A stretch of DNA of 32,741 nt, taken from the NCBI GenBank assembly GCA_023667055.1, contig JAMPAV010000020.1, positions 1 to 32,741 of the forward strand, given 5' to 3'. This DNA is from Muribaculum sp. (lineage in GTDB: Bacteria > Bacteroidota > Bacteroidia > Bacteroidales > Muribaculaceae). Position 1 is the stretch's first letter. Each line of letters starts with the position of its first letter. The notes under the pieces are model-generated. The model did not search any database and was not told the origin of the DNA. It was given only the letters and a program-made list of their open reading frames with translations. The position numbers and the translations under genes were made by a program. Positions 7,284 through 14,313 of this stretch are shown piece by piece.

Positions 7284-9257
7284 TCATTTTAGAGTATGCC
7301 TTTCCTTTATGATTCCATGTCTGAAGGCATTCAGAAGGTCGCGAAGCTCATCTATCTGCGACTGAAGCTCTTCTCCCTTGTCGGTGTCACGCACCCGCAG
7401 CCGCTGAGCCGACATTTCCACAATTTGCTTAGTGCCGATGATGTCGCTGCCGTCACGTATTGCCTTCTCGGTAGATTCAAACGCCTGGTGCTCCACAAGC
7501 TGAAATCCACGGCTGTGATATACAAGAGTATATCCGGCAATACCGGTCGTCGCGTGGTAAGCCTTCGCAAAACCGCCGTCAATCACCATCAGTTTCCCGT
7601 TGGCTCGTATCGGGCTCTCGCCTTTTGCGGCTCTCACCGGCACATGGCCGTTGATGATGTGGCGGTGCTCGCCCTTCACTCCGAATGCATCAAGTATTCC
7701 ATCCACAATCTTCTCATCGTTGCGCAACTTGAAATAGTTGCCCTTTTCTTCCACATGCGTTGACTCATCCTTGATGAAATATCGCTCAAACGTGGCCATC
7801 TTTGATTTGTCGAAAAGAGGTGAGTCCTTGCCGCTCCATAGATACCAGTAATAATCCACGGCGAAATTCTTCATCTCTTCGTCGGTGTCGTCGTTGAAGG
7901 CCGCTCTCATCATCATCCCTACGCGCCGCATAAGTTCGCGTCCCTTGTATTTCTGACCGTAAAGTTCCACTTCCTTGAGGCTCCCGTCTGTATTAAGCGG
8001 CATCGATGCATGATAAAGCAGGTTGGAGTTATACACGGCATACATGCTCCCGTGCGACAGCAGACACTTGATGTGCCGGTTCAGTTTGTCGCTCACCATG
8101 AATGAATGCAGCAGCTTTTCCATCAGCGACTCCTCCTCCTTGGTGAGTCTGTAGGGGTCTTCGGGTATCAGGGTCGGGAAATTAGTGTCTTTCAGTTCAT
8201 ATTCCTTTCCGTCTATTTCGATCACGCCTTTCTCAAGATTCAACCGGTGCAGCAGTTTCCGGTCGGCCATCTGCCATTCGGGCCGTCGGTCGATGATCTG
8301 TCCTTCAAGCTTAAACTGTATGATGCTTATAGCCTTGTGCATCTTGGCCATAAGGTCTATGGTCTTCCCTTCGGTGGAATATTCCTTATCGACGAGGTGC
8401 GGCAAGAATTCCTTGCAGTCATCGTCCTTGTATGTCTCCAGCGAGAATGTGGCCAGCGGCACAAGGTTGATGCCATATCCGTCTTCAAGGGTCGCCATGT
8501 TGCCATATCGCAGCGAAAGCCTGAGCACATTGGCTATGCATGCCCGGTTGCCGGCTGCCGCCCCCATCCATAGGGCATCGTGGTTGCCCCATTGCAGGTC
8601 GAAACGCTCGTAGGCACACAGAGTGTCCATTATGAGGTGCGCTCCCGGCCCGCGGTCGAAGATGTCACCAAGGATATGCAGCTGGTCGATGCTGAGCTTC
8701 TGGATTGTGTTGCAGAGTGCTATGATGAAGTTGTCGGCCTGTCCCGTAGAGATTATCGTCTCTATGATTCTCCTGAAATAGGCCTCCTTGTCATAATCGG
8801 AAGGTGACTCGTGAAGTAGCTCCTCGATGATGTATGCATATTCCTTGGGCAACTGTTTCCTAACCCTCGAGCGCGTGTATTTCGATGACACGCTCTGCAG
8901 CACGAGCACAAGCTGATGAAGCGTAACGCTGTAGAAATCATCAAGGTCCTTTTCCTCCTCCTTGATATATTCCATCTTGCGCTCCGGGTAATAGATCAGC
9001 GTGCAAAGTTGGCGAATATCCTGTTCGCGGAGTGAGGTGCCGAAAATTTCGGTCACCTTGCGCCTTATGTTGCCCGACGCATTGCGGAGTATATGAGAAA
9101 AAGCCTCGCTTTCCCCATGTAGGTCGGCCACGAAATGCTCCGTCCCCTTCGGCAGGTTCAGTATTGCCTCTAAATTGATTATCTCCGTGCTCGCAGCCTG
9201 TATGTTGGGAAAGGACTGCGACAGCAGCCTAAGTATCCTCGGATCCGTCTCTTGCAT
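7284..9257 (-). CDS. fbp: Class III fructose-1,6-bisphosphatase
   Basis: A 657-aa protein of the large Firmicutes/Bacteroidota class III FBPase family, which hydrolyses fructose-1,6-bisphosphate to fructose-6-phosphate in gluconeogenesis. The calcineurin-like metal motifs are all present: D45-x-H47 in HFVADLHGES, GDIFDRG near 195-200 and GNHDALW near 223-228. Further His motifs are near 425-430 (KCLLSHGSMY) and at HIINGHVPVRAAKGE. Length is normal for this class (about 640-670). It starts at the ATG at 9257, stands alone between structured spacers, and its stop abuts a heptamer array. Confidence 0.96.
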   Translation of the reverse strand: MQETDPRILRLLSQSFPNIQAASTEIINLEAILNLPKGTEHFVADLHGESEAFSHILRNASGNIRRKVTEIFGTSLREQDIRQLCTLIYYPERKMEYIKEEEKDLDDFYSVTLHQLVLVLQSVSSKYTRSRVRKQLPKEYAYIIEELLHESPSDYDKEAYFRRIIETIISTGQADNFIIALCNTIQKLSIDQLHILGDIFDRGPGAHLIMDTLCAYERFDLQWGNHDALWMGAAAGNRACIANVLRLSLRYGNMATLEDGYGINLVPLATFSLETYKDDDCKEFLPHLVDKEYSTEGKTIDLMAKMHKAISIIQFKLEGQIIDRRPEWQMADRKLLHRLNLEKGVIEIDGKEYELKDTNFPTLIPEDPYRLTKEEESLMEKLLHSFMVSDKLNRHIKCLLSHGSMYAVYNSNLLYHASMPLNTDGSLKEVELYGQKYKGRELMRRVGMMMRAAFNDDTDEEMKNFAVDYYWYLWSGKDSPLFDKSKMATFERYFIKDESTHVEEKGNYFKLRNDEKIVDGILDAFGVKGEHRHIINGHVPVRAAKGESPIRANGKLMVIDGGFAKAYHATTGIAGYTLVYHSRGFQLVEHQAFESTEKAIRDGSDIIGTKQIVEMSAQRLRVRDTDKGEELQSQIDELRDLLNAFRHGIIKERHTLK

Positions 9258-9276
9258 CCTATTGCTTCTTACTTCT

Positions 9277-9493
9277 TACTTATTACTTATTTAAGTTTCG
9301 CAAGCTCACTTAAAGTTTAGAAGTTTAATGGTTTAAAAGTTTAATTTGCCATCGGTCGAAGATAATTTTTAGCTATAATTTTGAATATCATCATAATTAT
9401 TACAGAAAACAACTACAATTGGCACGTTAAACTCCTAAACTTTTAACCTTTTAAACCTCAACTTTCGCTTGCGAAAGTTGAATTACTTATTAC
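9277..9493. repeat. Foldback spacer between fbp and the carbonic-anhydrase-like gene
   Basis: The spacer holds two imperfect inverted arms. The left arm (about 9288-9350) has a TTTCGCAAG core and then AAGTTTAGAAGTTTAATGG; the right arm (about 9421-9480) has the reverse order, GTTAAACTCCTAAAC before a palindrome. Outside them ACTTATTACTT occurs in direct orientation on both sides (near 9277 and 9485). The right arm ends in a 10-bp palindrome (CAACTTTCGC, 2-base loop, complement; 9459-9480). The 70-base centre is AT-rich and has no recognised content. No convincing promoter for fbp was found. Confidence 0.6.
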
Positions 9494-9513
9494 TTCAAGG
9501 ATGAGGCTTTGCC

Positions 9514-10035
9514 TCATACTTGCGGCCCATACCATGTGGAATATAGATGATAGTTCTTGGCTATCTTGTAGTTCATCTCCTTTGCCTTCTCCGGCTCCAC
9601 CATCTTCACGAACTTCGCCGGACATCCTGCCCAAAGTTCATGTGCCCCTATCTTGGTGTTGCTAAGCACAACCGAACCGGCGGCCACTATGGCTCCTTCG
9701 CCCACCACTGCATTGTCCATCACCACAGCCCCCATGCCGACGAGGGCATAGTCCTCTACCTTGCATCCATGGAGCACTACGTTGTGTCCCACCGACACAT
9801 GGTCGCCAATCTCGATTACTGATTTTTGATAAAGCGTATGCAGCACACTGCCATCCTGGATATTCACTCCGTTGCCGATACGTATGGAGTTGACGTCGCC
9901 GCGAAGCACGGCACCAAACCAGATGCTGCAGTCATTGCCAATCACTACATCGCCAACCACTACGGCGTTGGCCGCCAAAAAACAATTCTCTCCTATCTCC
10001 GGGGTGAATCCCCTCACTTCCTGTATTATAGCCAT
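9514..10035 (-). CDS. Gamma-carbonic-anhydrase-like / left-handed beta-helix protein
   Basis: A 173-aa hexapeptide-repeat protein. Repeats (VVVGDVVIGNDCSIWFGAVL, then RGDVNSIRIGNGVNIQDGSV, and others) fill residues 10-135 and form a left-handed beta helix, followed by a C-terminal helix. The three His ligands of the gamma-CA family are present (H in SVLHTLYQK, and the two in VSVGHNVVLHGC). Members either hydrate CO2 or are inactive relatives (PaaY/YrdA-like), and the sequence alone does not decide which. Starts at the ATG at 10035, 85 bases from the end of the aminopeptidase gene, so it may be read from the same transcript. A small hairpin (TGAGGC, AAA, GCCTCA) lies at its stop codon, followed by a foldback spacer. 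Confidence 0.9.
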   Translation of the reverse strand: MAIIQEVRGFTPEIGENCFLAANAVVVGDVVIGNDCSIWFGAVLRGDVNSIRIGNGVNIQDGSVLHTLYQKSVIEIGDHVSVGHNVVLHGCKVEDYALVGMGAVVMDNAVVGEGAIVAAGSVVLSNTKIGAHELWAGCPAKFVKMVEPEKAKEMNYKIAKNYHLYSTWYGPQV

Positions 10036-10083
10036 TTCTTTAGTTTAAGTTTTCTTGCTTAAATTTGTTTCCTGATCTTTTGG

Positions 10084-10116
10084 ATTGCTTGCGTTTTGTC
10101 GGGTTAGGTATTGTCC
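10084..10116. repeat. Dispersed 30-base element, copy 2
   Basis: ATTGCTTGCGTTTTGTCGGG followed by TTAGGTATTGTCC lies four bases from the stop codon of the aminopeptidase gene. It matches the copies at 7168 and 19771. Confidence 0.7.
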
Positions 10117-10120
10117 TTGG

Positions 10121-11914
10121 TTATAATGTGCACTTGTCAAGCAGCCATTCCTTCTCCTCGTCATTCAGTAGCGGACTCAGCCTATCCCATACCTCCTTAT
10201 GATAATCCTCCAGCCAGTCTCTCTCCTCGGCAGTCAGCATCCCGAAGTCAATCAGCTTCTTGTCGAATGGAAATAATGTCAGCACATTGAATCGGTAAAA
10301 CTCACCGAATTCTGTATCTTTCCACTTCTCCACAGCCAAGAGATTCTCGCTCCTTATCCCATACCTCCCCTCTATGTAGAGACCGGGTTCGTTGCTTATC
10401 ACCATCCCCGGCTCCAGTGCCACCGGTATCTCGTTCATCCTTATTTGCACCGGTCCTTCATGGCAGTTGATGAAGAATCCTACTCCATGCCCGGTGCCGT
10501 GGTAATAGGCTTTGCCCTCATTCCAGAGAAACTGGCGTGCCAAGATGTCGAGTTGCGCTCCGCGTGTGCCCTTCGGGAAAATTGCCCGCGAAAGCGCTAT
10601 GTTTCCCTTCAGCACGAGTGTGAAGTCATGTCTCTCCTCAGATGTGGGGTCTCCTCCGAGTGCCACCGTGCGTGTGATGTCTGTAGTGCCTTGCTTGTAT
10701 TGTCCGCCGCTGTCAATCAGAAGTATGCCGCGCCCGTTCACCGGCACGTCAGTCTCGTCGCTTGGCTCGTAATGCACTATTGCTCCGTGTTCGTTCCAAC
10801 CCACTATGGCCGCAAAACTCTCATCCACACAGTCTGCATCGGCAAGGCGCAGCTCCCTGAGTTTTCTTGCGATTTTCATTTCTGTGAGTTTTCCCTTGGG
10901 GAGTTCTTCATCAATCCACTTGAAGAGTTTTACCAGGGCAACCCCGTCTTTCTCCATGGCGGTGCGCCAGTTGCGGAGCATGGTTTCGTTTTTCACGCTT
11001 TTCAGTTTCGCCACATCCTTTCCGCCAAAGATCACTTCGCATGCGATGTGGTCAAAAATACCGATTGCGGTCAGTGTGGGGTCTGTGAGCAGTTTGGTCT
11101 CTTCCGGCAGGTTCGCCACATACAGGGTTATGTCGTCGTAAGGAAGGAGCACTATTCCATTGCGATTGAGATAATCCTTCACATCGCTGTCTGCCTTCTC
11201 TTCATCGGTGAAAAGCACTTTGCGTCCTTTTGTGTCAAGGTATAGATAGCTTACATACATCGGACTAAACGATATGTCGCCCGCCGTGCGCAGGTTGGTG
11301 ATCCATGCGATGTCGTCAAGTGCTGATATCAGTGTGGCGTTTGCCCCTGTTTTCTCCACAGTGGTCAGCACTCTGCGAATCTTTGATTCAGTGGATTCCC
11401 CCACGAGTTTCTCATCATGTATGAAAAGTTTGTTAAGAGGTCTGGGCGGACGGTCGGGCCATATCCGGTCAAATTGATAGAAGTCTGTGCGCAATTTTAT
11501 GCCTTTCTCTGCTAATTCTTCTTCAATTCTTTGCGCTTCTTCCACACTGAAGGTCATGCCGTCGATACCCACTGTATCGCCCGCCTTCAGATTGCTTGCG
11601 ATCCAACCGGTCATATCCACAGCCTCCGGACCATCCATCGGCATCATCTCGAATCCCGTGCCTTCAAGTTGCTGGCGTGCCTGGATAAAGAACCGGTTGT
11701 CAGTCCACACGTAAGCATGTTCCTGTGTCACTACAGCGATGCCGTTGGTGCCGTTTTCCGACTTAAAACCCGTCAGCCACTCCCTGCCGCGCCAATGGGC
11801 CGGCGGAATCTCGCTCTGGTGAGGGTCCGTACTGTTGATTATCGTGCAGTCTATATTGTTATGGCTCATGGCCTTTCTAAGTTCCTCAAGCCGTATTCTC
11901 TCAATCTTTTCCAT
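10121..11914 (-). CDS. pepP: Xaa-Pro aminopeptidase, M24B family
   Basis: A 597-aa three-domain aminopeptidase P that removes an N-terminal residue preceding proline. Two creatinase-like N-terminal domains (about 1-310) precede a pita-bread metallopeptidase domain. The five metal ligands are visible: two Asp in LIDSGGQYKQGTTDITRT, His in YYHGTGHGVGFFINCHEGP, and two Glu in ISNEPGLYIE and GIRSENLL. Length fits the long, eukaryote-like APP1 type (about 590-620 aa) rather than the 440-aa E. coli PepP. There is no signal peptide, so it is cytoplasmic. It has its own promoter at 11992-12023 and a leader hairpin at 11926-11951. The gene symbol is used by family. Confidence 0.94.
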   Translation of the reverse strand: MEKIERIRLEELRKAMSHNNIDCTIINSTDPHQSEIPPAHWRGREWLTGFKSENGTNGIAVVTQEHAYVWTDNRFFIQARQQLEGTGFEMMPMDGPEAVDMTGWIASNLKAGDTVGIDGMTFSVEEAQRIEEELAEKGIKLRTDFYQFDRIWPDRPPRPLNKLFIHDEKLVGESTESKIRRVLTTVEKTGANATLISALDDIAWITNLRTAGDISFSPMYVSYLYLDTKGRKVLFTDEEKADSDVKDYLNRNGIVLLPYDDITLYVANLPEETKLLTDPTLTAIGIFDHIACEVIFGGKDVAKLKSVKNETMLRNWRTAMEKDGVALVKLFKWIDEELPKGKLTEMKIARKLRELRLADADCVDESFAAIVGWNEHGAIVHYEPSDETDVPVNGRGILLIDSGGQYKQGTTDITRTVALGGDPTSEERHDFTLVLKGNIALSRAIFPKGTRGAQLDILARQFLWNEGKAYYHGTGHGVGFFINCHEGPVQIRMNEIPVALEPGMVISNEPGLYIEGRYGIRSENLLAVEKWKDTEFGEFYRFNVLTLFPFDKKLIDFGMLTAEERDWLEDYHKEVWDRLSPLLNDEEKEWLLDKCTL

Positions 11915-11925
11915 GGCATTGAAAG

Positions 11926-11951
11926 TTCAACTTTCACAAGAGAAAGTTGAA
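11926..11951. repeat. Leader hairpin of the aminopeptidase gene
   Basis: A perfect 10-bp stem (TTCAACTTTC / GAAAGTTGAA) with a 6-base loop lies 11 bases upstream of the ATG. It shares its outer half with the stop-codon palindromes at 9459 and 19941 and is followed by the same TTTAAAAGTTTAAG-type tract. Confidence 0.75.
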
Positions 11952-11991
11952 GTTTATAAGTTTAAAAGTTTAAGGGTTTGCATCCCCACTG

Positions 11992-12023
11992 CAAATTTAG
12001 CAAATTCCCCCCAATCTCGCAAA
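11992..12023 (-). promoter_or_regulatory. Bacteroidota-type promoter for the aminopeptidase gene
   Basis: On the minus strand TTTG (12020-12023), 20 bases, then TAAATTTG (11992-11999): a full consensus match. Transcription would start near 11985, giving a leader of about 70 bases that contains the hairpin at 11926-11951. Confidence 0.75.
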
Positions 12024-12083
12024 TTCTCCCCTCCCTATTTCAATGTTATAGTAAGTGTACAAAGTGTTTGTGCATTTTTCTTT

Positions 12084-12130
12084 GCAGCCCGGAGGGCTGT
12101 TTTGTGTGAAAACCCCGGACTTTAAGTCCA
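12084..12130. repeat. Degenerate REP-like element
   Basis: GCAGCCCGGAGGGCTG (hairpin with GGA loop), then TTTTGTGTGAAAACCCCGGA and a decayed second hairpin. It is a diverged partial copy of the core at 14180-14230, 16810-16860 and 17900-17952. The rest of 11915-12250 holds the aminopeptidase promoter and a 9-G run (12225-12233). Confidence 0.7.
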
Positions 12131-12252
12131 TCGAAATGATTCGGAAGGGTTGCACTTTGTCGTCCATTCCAATGATAAAGACATGTCGTTTGGTCATTTC
12201 TTCGCAAAATTGGTCAATTTTGTCGGGGGGGGGTAATTTTAAAGTAGATTTA

Positions 12253-12284
12253 TTTGGAAAATTAATATTTTTTGTATAATTTTG
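12253..12284 (+). promoter_or_regulatory. Plus-strand promoter of a candidate small RNA
   Basis: TTTG (12253-12256), exactly 20 bases, then TAATTTTG (12277-12284): a full match to the Bacteroidota consensus in an AT-rich tract. Expected start is near 12290. No plus-strand protein gene follows. Confidence 0.75.
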
Positions 12285-12289
12285 CATTG

Positions 12290-12500
12290 TCAAGAGAAGA
12301 AGAGTTTGGTTTGAAGCAATTGGCATAGCATTTTACAATTCTCTTGACAAGCAAGTCTAAAAGCTTTTTAAGTAATAGTGATATAATTTGTAAGTTAGTG
12401 GTTGAGTAAGTGTTGCTGTTGCTTGCGAAAGTAGTTGCAATCGCTAAAAAATCACACTGGCGCCGGAATCTGTGAAGACTTCGGCGCCAGCGCTTTTTTT
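12290..12500 (+). ncRNA. Candidate small non-coding RNA of about 210 nt
   Basis: A consensus promoter at 12253-12284 points into a 210-base stretch that ends in a GC-rich hairpin and seven T. The stretch contains no ATG on the plus strand. Its 5' end forms a perfect 12-bp stem (TTGTCAAGAGAA 12287-12298 with 12339-12350) around a 40-base loop. This is followed by an AU-rich middle (12351-12450) and the terminator hairpin. It lies between the divergent aminopeptidase gene and the convergent end of araB. I could not match it to 6S RNA, tmRNA, RNase P or SRP RNA: the 5' end pairs locally, not with the 3' end as in 6S. Regulatory RNA is an inference; the promoter-terminator frame is directly visible. 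Confidence 0.6.
12446..12500. terminator. Bidirectional terminator (candidate small RNA and araB)
   Basis: The stem CTGGCGCCG (12457-12465) pairs with CGGCGCCAG (12482-12490) around a 16-base loop. Seven T follow on the plus strand, and six T on the minus strand (AAAAAA at 12445-12450). It lies 10 bases after the araB stop and closes both convergent units. Confidence 0.88.
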
Positions 12501-12509
12501 ACCATCTCC

Positions 12510-14105
12510 TTATTTCACTGCTCCAATCGCGGCCGCTTCCACCGGAAGCGCATCCATATAATTTTGAATATAGCGGTTGAAACCCTCCACATCCTCCTCT
12601 GTCGGAGTGATGCTTGTGCCGGTATTTCCCGCAAATACTTCCATCTCAAGATAATCCGCAAGGTTCCGGTCATTCACATTGTTCACAAGGTAGCCCGCAA
12701 GCAGAGCCATACCCCACGCACCACCTTCGCCCGCAGTCTCCATCACCGAGATCGGTGAATTAAGAGCAGCCGCAAGTATCCGCTGGCCTACACCAGGAGT
12801 CTTGAAAAGACCGCCGTGACCGGTGATTCTATCCACCTTGATCTTCTCTTCATTGAAAAGAATGTCGTTGCCGATTTTCAGACATGCCACTGCGGCATGG
12901 ATGTTAGCCCGCATGAAGTTGGCAAGGTTGAAACGGTCAGTAACCGAACGAACAAACAGTGGCCTGCCCTCGCTCATGTCGGTGATAGGTTCGCCGGAGA
13001 AATAATTGTAGCTTACGAGTCCGCCGCAATCCGGGTCGCCATTCAGTGCATTATTGTAGAGTATGCCGAATATCTTGTTCATATCCACAGGCACTCCGAG
13101 CAGTTCGGTATATTCGCGGAAGAGTCCCACCCATGCGTTGAGGTCTGATGTGCAGTTGTTGCAATGCACCATCGCCACCAAACTGCCATCGGGCGTAGTC
13201 ACCATGTCGATCATCTTGTAGGGGCGGCTGATGTCATGCTCTAATACAATCATTGAGAAGGATGATGTTCCGGCCGACACGTTGCCTGTGCGCTGTTTCA
13301 CGGCATTAGTGGCCACCATGCCAGTTCCTGCATCTCCCTCCGGCGGACACAGCTTTGCCCCGCCCTTCAGGTTGCCTGAAATGTCAAGACGCTTGGCGGC
13401 CTCGTCGGTCAGGACTCCGGCATTCTCGCCTGCCAAAAGGATTTTCGGAAGAATATCCTCAAGTTTCCAGCTGAAATCGTAGCTCTTGATCAGATTGTCG
13501 AATTTCTCCACCATCGACGCATTGTAGTTCTTCGTCTCGGGATCCACCGGTATCATGCCGCTGCCGTCGCCGATTCCGATCACTTTCTCTCCCGTCAGTT
13601 GCCAGTGGATATACCCGGCAAGTGTGGTCAGGAAAGCGATGTCTTTCACGTGTTCCTCGCCGTTCAGTATCGCTTGGTAGAGGTGGGAGATACTCCAGCG
13701 CAAGGGAATGTTGTAGTTGAAGAGGTCGGAGAGGGCATCGGCGGCCTCGCCGGTGTTGGTATTGCGCCAGGTGCGGAAAGCTGCCAATTGGTTGCCATCC
13801 TTGTCGAAAGGCATATAGCCATGCATCATCGCACTTATGCCGATGGCTGCGAGATTCTCTATTTCAACTCCATATTGCTTCTTCACATTCTCGCGAAGGT
13901 CGCGGTAGCAATCCTGAAGTCCAAACCAAATGGCCTCCTGGCTGTAGGTCCATATACCGTTCACCAGCTGGTTTTCCCATTCATGGCTACCCTGGGCGAT
14001 AGGAATATTGGTCTCATCGATCAGCACAGCCTTGATTCTTGTCGATCCGAACTCAATGCCCAATATTGCCTTTCCGCTTTCAATCGTTTCTTTTATTTTT
14101 TCCAT
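12510..14105 (-). CDS. araB: Ribulokinase-type FGGY carbohydrate kinase
   Basis: A 531-aa FGGY-family kinase, here phosphorylating L-ribulose to L-ribulose-5-phosphate. The N-terminal actin-like ATPase domain starts with AILGIEFGSTRIKAVLID (phosphate-1 motif, about 13-30). The second half carries GNVSAGTSSFSMIV, the family signature near DRITGHGGLFKTPGVGQ and the adenosine motif AGEGGAWGMALLAGYL. Substrate is assigned from its place directly after araA and araD in one operon; the sequence belongs to the Bacteroides-type group, which differs from E. coli AraB. The spacer to araA (208 bases) carries hairpins and a REP-like element. It is last in the operon and followed by a strong terminator. 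Confidence 0.93.
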   Translation of the reverse strand: MEKIKETIESGKAILGIEFGSTRIKAVLIDETNIPIAQGSHEWENQLVNGIWTYSQEAIWFGLQDCYRDLRENVKKQYGVEIENLAAIGISAMMHGYMPFDKDGNQLAAFRTWRNTNTGEAADALSDLFNYNIPLRWSISHLYQAILNGEEHVKDIAFLTTLAGYIHWQLTGEKVIGIGDGSGMIPVDPETKNYNASMVEKFDNLIKSYDFSWKLEDILPKILLAGENAGVLTDEAAKRLDISGNLKGGAKLCPPEGDAGTGMVATNAVKQRTGNVSAGTSSFSMIVLEHDISRPYKMIDMVTTPDGSLVAMVHCNNCTSDLNAWVGLFREYTELLGVPVDMNKIFGILYNNALNGDPDCGGLVSYNYFSGEPITDMSEGRPLFVRSVTDRFNLANFMRANIHAAVACLKIGNDILFNEEKIKVDRITGHGGLFKTPGVGQRILAAALNSPISVMETAGEGGAWGMALLAGYLVNNVNDRNLADYLEMEVFAGNTGTSITPTEEDVEGFNRYIQNYMDALPVEAAAIGAVK

Positions 14106-14107
14106 AT

Positions 14108-14136
14108 CCTTGATTTTTGCTTCGCAAAAATCAAGG
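14108..14136. repeat. Leader hairpin of araB
   Basis: A perfect 13-bp stem (CCTTGATTTTTGC, loop TTC, complement) begins two bases upstream of the araB ATG, so it would cover the ribosome entry site in the mRNA. A shorter version with the same loop (TTTTTGC-TTC-GCAAAAA, 16727-16743) precedes araD. Confidence 0.85.
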
Positions 14137-14147
14137 TTTAAGGTTTA

Positions 14148-14272
14148 TTAGGCGTCCCTCCTGGGCAATTCCATAGTCATCGCAGGCCGGAGGCCTGATT
14201 TGTGTGAGAACCCCGGGCTTTAGCCCGGAGACCACTGCCGTCAGACCGTAGCCCCGGAGGGGCGCCTTGTGA
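14148..14272. repeat. REP-like element between araA and araB
   Basis: Outer inverted ends (AGGCGTCCCTCC-type left, GGAGGGGCGCCT right) enclose a core. The core has a CAGGCC-GGA-GGCCTG hairpin, a linker ATTTGTGTGAGAACC and a CCGGGCT-TT-AGCCCGG hairpin. The core is identical to those at 16810-16860 and 17908-17952, near the RAYT gene. Confidence 0.88.
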
Positions 14273-14288
14273 TAAAAACCTTAAACCT

Positions 14289-14311
14289 CAAAATTCGCAA
14301 CGCGAATTTTG
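14289..14311. repeat. Palindrome at the araA stop codon
   Basis: CAAAATTCGC, loop AAC, GCGAATTTTG: a perfect 10-bp stem ending three bases before the araA stop triplet. The same palindrome with the same flanks occurs at 18011-18033 after the symporter gene. Confidence 0.88.
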
Positions 14312-14313
14312 AA

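Noticed and set aside
9352..9383. Plus-strand promoter in the fbp/gamma-CA spacer (TAATTTTG at 9376-9383)
   Set aside because: The nearest TTTG is 27 bases upstream, too far for the usual 19-21, and nothing on the plus strand follows.
10445..11245. A 266-residue plus-strand frame opposite the aminopeptidase gene
   Set aside because: The minus strand encodes a complete conserved M24B enzyme; the opposite peptide is Cys/His-rich and family-less.
11997..12326. A 109-residue minus-strand frame covering the REP remnant and the small-RNA promoter
   Set aside because: Crosses a degenerate repeat, a 9-G run and two consensus promoters; composition is not protein-like.
12287..12500. Identification of the small RNA candidate as 6S RNA
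   Set aside because: 6S RNA pairs its 5' and 3' ends around a central bubble; here the 5' end pairs with a segment only 40 bases away and the 3' end is a separate terminator.
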